From: CBDFMG01 sp965221205 [NCBI: bacterium]
Lineage (GTDB): Bacteria; SM23-31
Direction: 5' to 3'
NCBI GenBank assembly: GCA_965221205.1
Contig: OZ244870.1
Location: 1,302,001-1,366,000 of the forward strand
Length of the DNA stretch: 64,000 nucleotides
Shown: piece by piece, positions 36,590-45,430 of the stretch
How positions within the stretch are numbered: the first letter of the stretch is position 1
How the letters are laid out: each line of letters begins with the position of its first letter
Translations under genes and position numbers: made by a program
Notes under the pieces: model-generated
Database searches by the model: none
The model's input: the letters and a program-made list of their open reading frames with translations, nothing else
What the model was told of the DNA's origin: nothing

Positions 36590-37543
36590 ATGTATCAACA
36601 TAAGCAAATAGCACTTGTAATTCCGGCTTATAATGAGTCAAAGCTCATCAAACCCACTCTTGAGAATGTGCCGGATATTATTGATCGGATATTTGTTGTT
36701 GACGATGCAAGTACAGATAATATGGCAGATACTGTCAGAGACAGAATGCAACATGATGACAGAATTACGCTGATTCAGCATGACAAAAATTCTGGTCCGG
36801 GTCAGGGCATAATTACCGGGTATAAAGCCTCGAGTCAACAGGGATATGACATCACGGTTGTCGTTGGTGGAGATTATCAAATGCCGCTTAATGAAATCGA
36901 AACCTTTTTGAAGCCGCTCATCGAGAATAAAGCAGATTACACGAAAGGTAACCGGTTTATGTTGAATGGTAATGCATTTGATGATATGCCGAGATTACGG
37001 CTCGTAGCCAATACGATGATTTCAATGCTAACCAAAATTGCATCCGGTCTTTATAAGATTTTTGACGTTGTTGACGGCTATACAGCTATTACAAAGCAAG
37101 CCATTGATGCAATAAATTGGGATAAAGCATGGAAAAGTTACGGCTATCCCATGGATTTCCTGATCAGGCTCAGCGCTCATGGATTACGGGTAATGGATGT
37201 TCCCCGGAAAGCGATATACATTCAAGGAGAGCGCCAGTCACAGATAAAAGGACTCAAATATGCTATAAAAGTCTCACCAATGCTTTTGAGAGGATTTTTC
37301 TGGAGACTAATTGTACAATATGTATTCCGGAATTTTCATCCGCTGATATTTTTCTATATCTTAGGATTGATATTACTACCGCTCGGGGTCGTATTCGGAG
37401 GATATCTGATTTTCTCTCAAATATCCGGTATTGGTGTAACCGGACCCCGTGCTATTCTGTGTGCCATGTTTATAATTACCGGGATGCAATTTCTTTTGTT
37501 TGCTATTCTGTTTGACAGTCAGGAGTCAGAAAAAAACAATTAA
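36590..37543 (+). CDS. Family 2 glycosyltransferase, polyprenyl-phosphate type
   Basis: 317 residues. GT-A domain: LVIPAYNESKLI, VVDDASTDN, GQGIITGYKAS, VVVGGDYQMP, followed by GNRFMLNG. Two membrane helices at about 252-275 and 285-312. The aspartate pattern at the metal site (GGDYQ) differs from the usual DADxQ, yet is common in such DPM1-like paralogues. It probably makes a polyprenyl-phospho-sugar or extends the repeat unit. Confidence 0.85.
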   Translation: MYQHKQIALVIPAYNESKLIKPTLENVPDIIDRIFVVDDASTDNMADTVRDRMQHDDRITLIQHDKNSGPGQGIITGYKASSQQGYDITVVVGGDYQMPLNEIETFLKPLIENKADYTKGNRFMLNGNAFDDMPRLRLVANTMISMLTKIASGLYKIFDVVDGYTAITKQAIDAINWDKAWKSYGYPMDFLIRLSAHGLRVMDVPRKAIYIQGERQSQIKGLKYAIKVSPMLLRGFFWRLIVQYVFRNFHPLIFFYILGLILLPLGVVFGGYLIFSQISGIGVTGPRAILCAMFIITGMQFLLFAILFDSQESEKNN

Positions 37544-37572
37544 ATCGATTGAGATATTCACGCTATTGAATT

Positions 37573-39456
37573 ATGTGCGGTATATGCGGTATATATAATT
37601 TTCGCAGTAATGAGCTTGCTTCGGAAACTGTTGTCAGAAAAATGATGGATGCCATGGAACATCGCGGCCCTGATGATGAAGGAGTATACACAAAAGGGCC
37701 ACTCTCGATTGGGATGCGCCGGCTCAGCATCATCGACAGAGCAACCGGTAAGCAGCCGATGTGTAATGAAACGGAAGATGTTTGGGTCGTCTATAATGGA
37801 GAAATCTATAACTATCTTCCCTTGATGGAGGAACTCAGAAGAAAAGGGCATATTTTCAGATCAAAAAGCGATACCGAAGTAATTGTCCATCTCTATGAAG
37901 AATATGGGACAGACAGCTTTTCGATGCTCAACGGCATGTTTGCGATTGCACTCTGGGACAATGAGCGGAAAACGTTTTACCTTGTCCGCGACCGGTTTGG
38001 AATTAAACCTCTTGCTTACTCGATCATAAATGGAAGGCTGATTTTTGGCTCCGAAATCCATTTGCTTTTCAAAGACCCTGATGTTTCGAAGGAAATTAAT
38101 CTTGAGGCATTAGATTTATATTTCGCCTATTATTATATTAACGCACCCCATACAATATTCAATGATGTGAAAAAAGTTCCTTCCGCGTCGTATCTGGAAT
38201 GCAAAAACGGCACCATAAATATAATACGTTATTGGAATCTGCAGAACAGTTATACACACTATGACAACGAGGAAGACTATACTGAGAAGATCAGAGATTT
38301 AATGAGCGAATCTGTGAAACTGCAACTGCAAAGTGAGGTTCCTCTTGGTGTGTTTTTAAGCGGGGGTCTCGATTCAACTTCCATTCTGGCATTCATGCGT
38401 CAGCATTTATCTGGAAAAATCAAAACGTTCTCAATTGGTTTTGAGGATTCTTCGTATAGTGAACTGCCAGAGGCAGATGCGGTTGCAAAAATGTATGAGA
38501 CGGAACACCATCCAACAGTTATGTACCCAAAAGATATTCCTGAATTTTTGCCAAAGTTGTTAAAACATATGGGGGAACCAAATGGTGATTGGAGTAGTGT
38601 TGCGAATTATCTTGTATCACAGGAAGCAAAAAAATCGGTAACCGTCGTATTGCGCGGTGACGGAGGTGACGAGATATTTGGAGGGTATCCAACATATAAT
38701 GCAGCAAACCTTGCACGGCTTGCACGCAAAATACCGAAATCGGTTCGCAATAGATTTATTAATCGTTTGATCAACTTCCTTCCGGTTTCTCATCGAAGGC
38801 TCAGTTTTGATTATAAAGCAAAACGGTTCCTGAATGGAATTGATTTGCCCGTCTTTGAAGCTCACCATTATTGGAAAGAGGTGTTTCCGCCTGACAGGAG
38901 AAATTCTCTGATTTCGTCGGACTATTATGTCAATCAAAATGGTGCTTTTGTCATGGACGAAATAGAATCGATAGCCAGTGAAATGCAGTCAGAAAACATC
39001 GAAGATACTTTGACGTATCTTGACCTGCGAATCTTTAATCAGGGATGTACGCTGCCGGTATCGGATATAACCTCCATGGCTGTTTCGCTTGAAGGAAGAG
39101 TTCCTTTTTTACATAATGAGGTAGTTGATTTTGCCTATTCTATTCCGTTTCCGCTGAAAAACCGGGGAATGCAGACAAAATACATCTATCGTAAGGCGAT
39201 GCAGGGGCTGCTTCCGAACAGGATTGTTCGCATGAAGAAAAAAGGATTTGTAGTCCCCGGTGCCAGCTGGATATTTCATGAACTCAAACCATATATTATA
39301 GACGTTTTATCTGAAAGCAATATTACAAAAATACCCTGCTTAAATGCTAAACCGGTCCAAAAGGTACTAAAAGACCATTTCGAGATGAAAGTAGATAATA
39401 CTCGACAAATAACGTGCCTTGTCGCGTTTGTACTTTGGTATGACTGTTTTCATTAA
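37573..39456 (+). CDS. asnB: Asparagine synthase (glutamine-hydrolysing)
   Basis: 627 residues. Cys2 is exposed after Met removal (MCGICGIYN) as the glutaminase nucleophile; the N-terminal Ntn domain carries RRLSIID and YNGEIYNY. The synthetase domain has the PP-loop SGGLDSTS (about 264-271) and GDGGDEIFGGYP. In exopolysaccharide loci AsnB-type enzymes often amidate uronic acids or other sugars instead of making free asparagine. That role fits the uronate genes here but is inference. Confidence 0.9.
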   Translation: MCGICGIYNFRSNELASETVVRKMMDAMEHRGPDDEGVYTKGPLSIGMRRLSIIDRATGKQPMCNETEDVWVVYNGEIYNYLPLMEELRRKGHIFRSKSDTEVIVHLYEEYGTDSFSMLNGMFAIALWDNERKTFYLVRDRFGIKPLAYSIINGRLIFGSEIHLLFKDPDVSKEINLEALDLYFAYYYINAPHTIFNDVKKVPSASYLECKNGTINIIRYWNLQNSYTHYDNEEDYTEKIRDLMSESVKLQLQSEVPLGVFLSGGLDSTSILAFMRQHLSGKIKTFSIGFEDSSYSELPEADAVAKMYETEHHPTVMYPKDIPEFLPKLLKHMGEPNGDWSSVANYLVSQEAKKSVTVVLRGDGGDEIFGGYPTYNAANLARLARKIPKSVRNRFINRLINFLPVSHRRLSFDYKAKRFLNGIDLPVFEAHHYWKEVFPPDRRNSLISSDYYVNQNGAFVMDEIESIASEMQSENIEDTLTYLDLRIFNQGCTLPVSDITSMAVSLEGRVPFLHNEVVDFAYSIPFPLKNRGMQTKYIYRKAMQGLLPNRIVRMKKKGFVVPGASWIFHELKPYIIDVLSESNITKIPCLNAKPVQKVLKDHFEMKVDNTRQITCLVAFVLWYDCFH

Positions 39457-39501
39457 TGTTCATATTGTTTTTAATCTCAATTAATTCACTATAGAGTTAC
39501 T

Positions 39502-40458
39502 ATGAAAGTTCTTATAACCGGTATTACGGGATTTGCCGGCAGCCATCTTGCAGATTATGTTTTGAAGGAGAAACTCGGTACCGTTATCGGCATACACCGC
39601 TGGCGTAGTGATATGCGTAATATCAGGCATATTATCGATAAAATAGACTTACATGAATGCGACCTTCGTGATGCATTTTCTGTCAGAGACCTGATCGATG
39701 CGGTGAGACCAGACAAAATTTTTCACCTTGCCGCTCAAAGTTTCGTACCAACATCCTGGAAAGCACCGACTGAATCGCTCACGACGAATATTGTCGGCCA
39801 GTTAAATATATTTGAAGCCGTCAGAAAATTAAAGATTAATCCATGGATTCAGCTTGCTTGTTCGAGCGAAGAGTATGGAATGGTTTATGAAAATGAACTT
39901 CCTATAAAAGAAACTAATCCGCTTAGACCTCTAAGCCCTTATGCTGTCAGCAAAGTCGGTCAGGATATGCTTGGATATCAATATTTCTGCAGTTTTGGAA
40001 TAAAGGCAGTCAGAACCAGGACATTCAATCATACTGGTCCACGTCGTGCTCATGTATTTGTTGTTTCTGATTTTGCAAAACAAATTGTTGAGATTGAAAA
40101 AGGGCTTTGTAATCCGGTAATCCATGTCGGGAATCTCGATGCACGCCGAGATTTTTCCGATGTCCGCGATATCGTACGAGCATACTGGTTGTCACTTGAA
40201 CAATGTGAAGTGGGTGAAGTGTACAACATCTGTTCTGGTACTACATGGTACATTCGCGATATGCTGAACATGCTCATAGAGAGATCAAAAGTTAAAATTG
40301 AAATTCAGCAGGATCCTGACCGTATGCGACCGTCTGATGTTGAAGTACTACTCGGAGACGCATCTAAGTTTACGCAGGCAACAGGCTGGAAACCTGAAAT
40401 CCCATTTGAACAAACATTAGAAGATATTCTAAATTACTGGCGGAGCTATCAGGAATAA
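39502..40458 (+). CDS. GDP-mannose 4,6-dehydratase-like SDR
   Basis: 318 residues, extended SDR. TGITGFAGSHLADY binds cofactor; HLAAQSFVPTSW is close to the GMD 'HLAAQS.V..S' block; SSEEYGMV gives the catalytic Ser/Glu; YAVSKVGQDMLGYQY gives YxxxK; RTFNHTGPRR follows. A GDP-mannose 4,6-dehydratase makes GDP-4-keto-6-deoxymannose, the precursor of rhamnose, fucose and perosamine. It shares HVGNLDARRDF and DVRDIVRAY with the next gene, which would be its reductase. The pair is separated by 3 bp. Confidence 0.82.
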   Translation: MKVLITGITGFAGSHLADYVLKEKLGTVIGIHRWRSDMRNIRHIIDKIDLHECDLRDAFSVRDLIDAVRPDKIFHLAAQSFVPTSWKAPTESLTTNIVGQLNIFEAVRKLKINPWIQLACSSEEYGMVYENELPIKETNPLRPLSPYAVSKVGQDMLGYQYFCSFGIKAVRTRTFNHTGPRRAHVFVVSDFAKQIVEIEKGLCNPVIHVGNLDARRDFSDVRDIVRAYWLSLEQCEVGEVYNICSGTTWYIRDMLNMLIERSKVKIEIQQDPDRMRPSDVEVLLGDASKFTQATGWKPEIPFEQTLEDILNYWRSYQE

Positions 40459-40461
40459 GCA

Positions 40462-41430
40462 ATGAATATTGTCATCACAGGAGCCAACGGATTTGCAGGA
40501 ACGTATTTGATCCGGGAACTATTGGGACATTACGGTGATACTGCACAGCTTTATGGTATATCGGATGTAAATCCAACGAGCGAGAATATCTGTAATTTAA
40601 AGAATTACGCTATTGTTGATATCACAGATTATGATGCGCTGAAAAAAAGTCTATTGCTATTCAAACCGGACTCCATATACCATCTTGCAGCACAGAGTTC
40701 TGTGGCTCTTTCATTTGAAAAGCCGCACGAAACGTTCCTGGTTAACCAGATCGGAACATTGAATGTTCTAGATATAGCGGCAAAAGCGTTTGAGAAAATG
40801 CCGAATATTCTCATCGTCAGCTCGGCGGATCTTTATGAATATTCATCCGGTGCAATGTCGGAAGATACGCCATTTGCGCCACTAAATCCTTATGGTGTGA
40901 GCAAAGCTGCAGCAGATTACCTCGGATACATGTACTGGAAAAACAATAACGTACCGGTGATTCGGGTTCGCTCATTTAATCATATCGGGCCAGGTCAGTC
41001 AATCCAATTTGTCTTGCCTGATTTTGCCCGGCAGATAGCCCGAATTGAGAAAAGATATCAGAAACCTGAGCTGCATGTCGGGAATCTCGATGCCCGACGA
41101 GATTTTACCGATGTCCGCGATATTGTAAGGGCATACCGAATGGTTGTGGAATCCGCACAACCCGGCAGCGTTTATAATGTTTGTTCAAATAAAACCTATG
41201 CGATCAAGGAATTGGTTACTCTATTAGTTGAAATGAGTCATACGTCTATTACCATAAAACAGGATTCTAAACGGATGAGACCTTCGGATAATCCGAATCT
41301 TCTCGGGGATAATAGCAAAATTGTCCGTGAAATCGGATGGAAACCTGAAATTTCTATTGAAAAAACGCTCGAAAAATTATTACATTTCTGGCGGAAGCAA
41401 GTAGACTTGGGATACTATAAATATGTCTGA
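40462..41430 (+). CDS. GDP-4-keto-6-deoxymannose reductase-like SDR (RMD type)
   Basis: 322 residues, paralogue of the preceding gene. TGANGFAGTYLIREL, YHLAAQSSVALSF, SADLYEYSS, YGVSKAAADYLGYMYW (YxxxK), RSFNHIGPGQ. The RMD family reduces GDP-4-keto-6-deoxy-D-mannose to GDP-D-rhamnose. Which of the two tandem enzymes is dehydratase and which reductase is suggested by the 'SSEEYG' versus 'SSADLYE' blocks but not proven. Its end overlaps the next start by 8 bp. Confidence 0.78.
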   Translation: MNIVITGANGFAGTYLIRELLGHYGDTAQLYGISDVNPTSENICNLKNYAIVDITDYDALKKSLLLFKPDSIYHLAAQSSVALSFEKPHETFLVNQIGTLNVLDIAAKAFEKMPNILIVSSADLYEYSSGAMSEDTPFAPLNPYGVSKAAADYLGYMYWKNNNVPVIRVRSFNHIGPGQSIQFVLPDFARQIARIEKRYQKPELHVGNLDARRDFTDVRDIVRAYRMVVESAQPGSVYNVCSNKTYAIKELVTLLVEMSHTSITIKQDSKRMRPSDNPNLLGDNSKIVREIGWKPEISIEKTLEKLLHFWRKQVDLGYYKYV

Positions 41431-42173
41431 GAATTCAATATTACAATCGGCATATATTCCATCTGATGCTCAAATTGGTCAATACTGCGTCATGGAAAAT
41501 GATGTGCGGATTGGTAAAAGATGCACCATTGGGAATCATGTCGTAATTTATCCCAATACCATCATTGGTGATGAAGTTTCCATTCAGGACCATGCTGTTG
41601 TCGGAAAACCTCCGATACGCGGAAAAAGAAGTGTACAGCGTCTTTCACCCGATAGCGATAATCCTGCGCGTATCGGGTCAGGTGTAAGAATCGGTGCTCA
41701 TGCAATCATATATAATCAGACATCCATTGCTGATTCAGTATTAATAGCTGATTCTGCGGCTGTACGAGAACGAGTTTCGATTGGCAAAGAGACGATTGTC
41801 GGTAGGTCAGTCACAATTGAAAATGATACGGTAATCGGACAACGGACAAAACTTGAGACTGCCTGTTATATTACAGCATACTCCGAACTTGGCAATAACT
41901 GTTTTCTTGCTCCTATGGTTGCATCATCGAATGATGCGTTTTTGGGTAGAACAGAGGAACGGTTCGGGAAATACAAAGGATATTATTGTCAAAGACGGCG
42001 GAAGGATCGGTGTTGGAGCTGTTATACTTCCCGGTATTATAATCGAAAGAGAGGGAGTCGTTGGTGCCGGTTCGGTAGTAACCAGGAATGTACCGGAGAA
42101 GACACTTGTCATGGGTGTACCCGCACGTATCATTAGAAAGATTCCGCCCGATCAATGGGCTGAAAACCAGTAA
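41423..42173 (+). pseudogene. Left-handed beta-helix acyltransferase, frameshifted
   Basis: Frame one (from ATG 41423) holds many hexapeptide repeats (IGQYCVMENDVRIGKRCTIGNHVVIYP, VRIGAHAIIYNQ) and continues to DAFLGRTEERFGKYKG at about 41978, after which the reading becomes an arginine/cysteine-rich nonsense tail ending at 42136. The neighbouring frame supplies IIVKDGGRIGVGAVILPGI, VVGAGSVVTRNVPEKT and MGVPARIIRKI to 42173. One base has been lost or gained in CAAAGGATATTATTG. The original was about 250 residues and probably O- or N-acetylated a sugar nucleotide. It overlaps the RMD-like gene by 8 bp. An assembly error would make it functional. Confidence 0.75.
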
Positions 42174-42208
42174 CATAACACAAAATAACAACGAATAACT
42201 ATACTATT

Positions 42209-43033
42209 ATGGCTATCTTAAAACATACTCTCTATAGCAGAATAGTGCTGTGGTATACACGAGCGGTACTGCCCGTGCTACTGATTATTTCTCCATGCAT
42301 TTCTTCTGCTCAGGCGCAAACCTGGCGTGAATTTGATCTAGTAAGCATATTAGTCGAATGGAAAGTCGATCGATTGGGCACATTATTCATGAATACGCAG
42401 GATAAAAAGTTTTTAATATATTCTGAAATGGCCGGCGATGTTTTAATGCTTGATGCGAATACCGATTCGGTATTTACGTACGGAAATTCTCTGCTCAATA
42501 TCGATGAAAATACTAATACTGCAGAATTTGATTTAGATCAAGACAGGATGTATCTTGGTCAGACAGAACGTGTTGGTGTTGATATACGGCTTCCTCTGAT
42601 TATGAATAAAACGATCTACCTTGTTCCACGTCCCGAAATCATAGGTGAAGCTACAATTGAAGAAATATTGCATCACAAGATTATTTTCCGGCAGCTCGTC
42701 AAGACATACCAACCTGATGAAGCAGCCATTACTTATCTGAAAGAGTATTCGACACCGATATCGGTCAGGATTGTGTTTGGGTCGTGGTGCGGAACATGCA
42801 GAGATAGAATTCCTAAAATAATAAAAGTCATTGCTAAAAGCGGAAATTCAACTATTTCTTATTCATTTATTGGGGTTGACGATAAGATTTCTCAGGATGA
42901 ACTGCAGGAGCGGTATAATGTGCGGAAACTTCCCGGTATAACCGTCATAAAAGACGGAATTGAAATGGGAACAATCAACAATAATGTCTCATTTGAAAAC
43001 GGTCTCGTTTCTTTATTGCAAACTTTTGAATAA
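42209..43033 (+). CDS. Exported thioredoxin-like protein with CGTC motif
   Basis: 274 residues. An N-terminal hydrophobic signal segment (about 13-34) ends SSAQAQT. Residues 35-175 are a unique N-terminal region. A thioredoxin fold follows, with FGSWCGTCRDRIPKI (CxxC near 193-196) and the cis-proline loop KLPGITVI. It is expected to be a periplasmic thiol-disulfide protein. It pairs with a MauE-type membrane protein 43 bp downstream, as in electron-relay modules that reduce or oxidise periplasmic thiols. Its location inside a polysaccharide locus is odd. Confidence 0.78.
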   Translation: MAILKHTLYSRIVLWYTRAVLPVLLIISPCISSAQAQTWREFDLVSILVEWKVDRLGTLFMNTQDKKFLIYSEMAGDVLMLDANTDSVFTYGNSLLNIDENTNTAEFDLDQDRMYLGQTERVGVDIRLPLIMNKTIYLVPRPEIIGEATIEEILHHKIIFRQLVKTYQPDEAAITYLKEYSTPISVRIVFGSWCGTCRDRIPKIIKVIAKSGNSTISYSFIGVDDKISQDELQERYNVRKLPGITVIKDGIEMGTINNNVSFENGLVSLLQTFE

Positions 43034-43076
43034 TAGAAGTGAAGTTTTGTGTGCTGTGTTCTAAAAATAACTGTGT

Positions 43077-43982
43077 ATGAATATCATTTCATTGCTTCGA
43101 ACACTATCTCCTTACGTCATCGGTCTGGTTTTTGTCTCTGCCGGACTCTTTAAGTCATTTGATCCATCAGCATTTTCACTCTTTCTGGAATCCTACGGTT
43201 TTATACCCTCATCATTTACACCGGTGATTTCATATTCCGTTATAACAGTTGAACTTATACTTGGTCTCAGTTTAATTCTCTTTTTAGTTCCTCGGATTGT
43301 TATATCTTCATTAGCGGGTCTGACGGTACTGTTTATTATCGTAACGTTCTGGGGGTGGATACAGGGTATGGAGCAGGGGTGCGGTTGCTTTGGATTGGCT
43401 GTGGAAAGGACTCCCCTGCAGGTGATTATTGAAGATGCACTTATTCTTGCTGGTCTGGCATTGTGCTGGTGGAAGCACAAACTCTCACCATTACAAACAG
43501 CACAATGGAAGAGATATGTTTTTGTAACAGGTTGTGCAGCTTCCTTGATTATAACAGTTTTTGGTAAAGATCTTCCGGTTGAATCACTTGCTACACAACT
43601 ACGCATCGGATCAGACCTAAGCAGTCTCGAAGTTTTGGATATCTCGCATAACTTTTCAGAGGGGTCGTTTCTTGTCATTCTTCTGAGTACTGATTGTGCT
43701 AAATGTCCGGAATATGTTACGATGCTCAATACCTTTAGTCAAATCGATCAGCTACCCGGAGTAGTGGGAATTTTTGCAGGAACAAAAGAGGAGTCGATAA
43801 CATTTTTCTGGGAAAATCTCCCCGACTTTCCGGTTGGACATGCTCAATATACTATGATGCGGAAATACTTTCGAAAATTACCAAAGTTATTTTTTTTGAG
43901 AAATGGTACCGTTCAATATATATGGGATAAAGATATGCCGTCTATAAATCAGATAACAGAAATTGTATCAGAAATTAATTAA
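43077..43982 (+). CDS. MauE/DoxX-like membrane protein with C-terminal thioredoxin-like domain
   Basis: 301 residues. Four membrane helices in 1-135 (YVIGLVFVSAGLFKSF, ITVELILGLSLILFLVP, LAGLTVLFIIVTFWGW) with the MauE hallmark GCGCFGLAVER, a possible redox cysteine pair. A fifth helix near 145-162 precedes a C-terminal domain with LSTDCAKCPEYV (CAKC) resembling a thioredoxin fold. It likely passes reducing equivalents across the membrane to the CGTC protein encoded just upstream. A hairpin at 44014-44065 follows. Confidence 0.8.
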   Translation: MNIISLLRTLSPYVIGLVFVSAGLFKSFDPSAFSLFLESYGFIPSSFTPVISYSVITVELILGLSLILFLVPRIVISSLAGLTVLFIIVTFWGWIQGMEQGCGCFGLAVERTPLQVIIEDALILAGLALCWWKHKLSPLQTAQWKRYVFVTGCAASLIITVFGKDLPVESLATQLRIGSDLSSLEVLDISHNFSEGSFLVILLSTDCAKCPEYVTMLNTFSQIDQLPGVVGIFAGTKEESITFFWENLPDFPVGHAQYTMMRKYFRKLPKLFFLRNGTVQYIWDKDMPSINQITEIVSEIN

Positions 43983-44013
43983 TTCTCAAGAAACGTTGCT
44001 GTAGTTCCATAAA

Positions 44014-44065
44014 ATTCCAGGTACTTAGGTTATTTTCGGATCACGTGTTACAGTATACCTGGAAT
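44014..44065. other. Inverted repeat after the MauE-like gene
   Basis: ATTCCAGGTA (44014-44023) and TACCTGGAAT (44056-44065) are perfect 10-bp inverted repeats around a 32-nt spacer. No T-run. It may be a terminator relic or lie near the end of the degenerate IS1595 element that follows. Confidence 0.5.
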
Positions 44066-44088
44066 GGAAGAAAAAGTCACTAGATTTA

Positions 44089-44802
44089 TTGTTGGTACAT
44101 CATGTTTCTTTTGTTCCGGGGATCGTCTGTACCGTTTGCGTGATAATTACTTTACATGTAATGGATGTTTCTTGTAAAGAGAGCCCGAAGCGGTTCAAGG
44201 ACGATCTTGCTCTACTGCGTTATGTTTCTTTGGAGATACCTGCCAATAAAGCTGCCAGGGGTCTTGGTTTTGGCTCCACGACAGTGCGAGGCACATAGAT
44301 GCTTTATCGACAGGAGATTTATGATTTCAGGAATTGAGAAGACTTTCCGGCGGGATAGAATGTGATGCACGCTGCTTTGGTGGGAAACGTACGGGAATCA
44401 GCGGTCGCGTGAATGCCGGTACAATAAAGGTTTTCGGCATGATGGAACGTCACGGGAAGCTGTTTACTACGATGTGACTGCCGCTTGATGAACGAGATCA
44501 GTGACACCGCTGAGCAAGGGAGCATCTTCTCCACTGCTCCGTTCCGTTCGTATACATCGCTGAAGTTTTTTGGTAAACAGCGTACGGTCGATCATAACAC
44601 ATAGTGCATCACGGGACGTCGTCATAGTAACGGCCTTGAGGGGTTCTGGTCATGTGCACAAGAAAGGCGCTTACAGTACCATGGTGTCAGCAAAAATCAT
44701 TGCCTGGTATACCGCAAGAAAATGGAATGGAGATACAATTACAGAAACCAAAATCTAAACCATCCTTTAATCAAAATTCACGTTAGTCCGTTTTTGACCT
44801 AA
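44089..44802 (+). pseudogene. IS1595-family (ISXO2-like) transposase, heavily decayed
   Basis: Blocks of the family appear in order in different frames: a zinc ribbon CFFC...CNGC (44098-44175); LEIPANKAARGLGFG (the helix-turn-helix, about 44227-44271); FGGKRTGISGRVNAGTIKVFGMMERHGK (around the DDE strand, about 44370-44460); and SNGLEGFWSCAQ, YHGVSKNH and MEWRYNYRNQ (about 44625-44760), the hallmark C-terminus. Numerous stops and frameshifts separate them. The scar sits between the redox pair and the dTDP-sugar genes, and indicates past rearrangement of the locus. Confidence 0.7.
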
Positions 44803-44925
44803 TGACCAAATTCTATATGAGAATTCTTTTGTATCAGTACCATTTTTTCTGTATTTTGAAACGATGCAGGGTCTCCAACACTGCTGTTGGGATTGCTCAC
44901 CTTATGTACGCAAGGAGATAGAAGT

Positions 44926-45387
44926 GTGGATTTGATCGATGGTGTCCGAGTTAAAAAACTCAAGGTTATTTCCGATGAGCGAGGCCGCCTCATGGAGATG
45001 CTTAGAGATGATGATGAAATATTCGTTAAATTTGGGCAGGTGTATATTACAACCGCATATCCCGGTGTTGTAAAAGGGTGGCACTATCATAAAAAGCAGA
45101 CTGATCATTTTGTCGGATTAAAAGGAATGACAAAAGTTGTCCTCTATGATAACCGTGAGAATTCAAAAACGCACGGACTCATAAATGAGTTTTTTCTGGG
45201 TGAGCATAATCCGATATTGGTACAGATCCCTGCAGGGGTTTTTCATGGATTCAAATGCATCGGTGAAACAGAAAGTATGATGCTTAACATTCCGACAGAA
45301 CATTACGTTTATGATGATCCGGATGAATTTAGAATTGATGCGCACGATTCGAGTATCCCATACGACTGGTCACGGAAAAACGGATAA
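44926..45387 (+). CDS. dTDP-4-dehydrorhamnose 3,5-epimerase-like (RmlC-type) cupin
   Basis: The frame opens at TTG 44887, but AAGGAGAT at 44912-44919 precedes GTG 44926, which I take as the start; 153 residues. RmlC-like features: SDERGRLMEMLRDDDEI, ITTAYPGVVKGWHYHKKQTDHFV (catalytic histidine in GWHYH), IPAGVFHGFKCIGE. RmlC epimerises the 4-keto-6-deoxy sugar made by RfbB, encoded 43 bp downstream. No rmlA or rmlD is present in this window, so the end sugar is uncertain; a ketoisomerase or C3-epimerase variant is possible. Confidence 0.82.
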   Translation: MDLIDGVRVKKLKVISDERGRLMEMLRDDDEIFVKFGQVYITTAYPGVVKGWHYHKKQTDHFVGLKGMTKVVLYDNRENSKTHGLINEFFLGEHNPILVQIPAGVFHGFKCIGETESMMLNIPTEHYVYDDPDEFRIDAHDSSIPYDWSRKNG

Positions 45388-45430
45388 GTAGATTTTATTC
45401 AGACATTTACAGTATTATCACAGGTGTATA

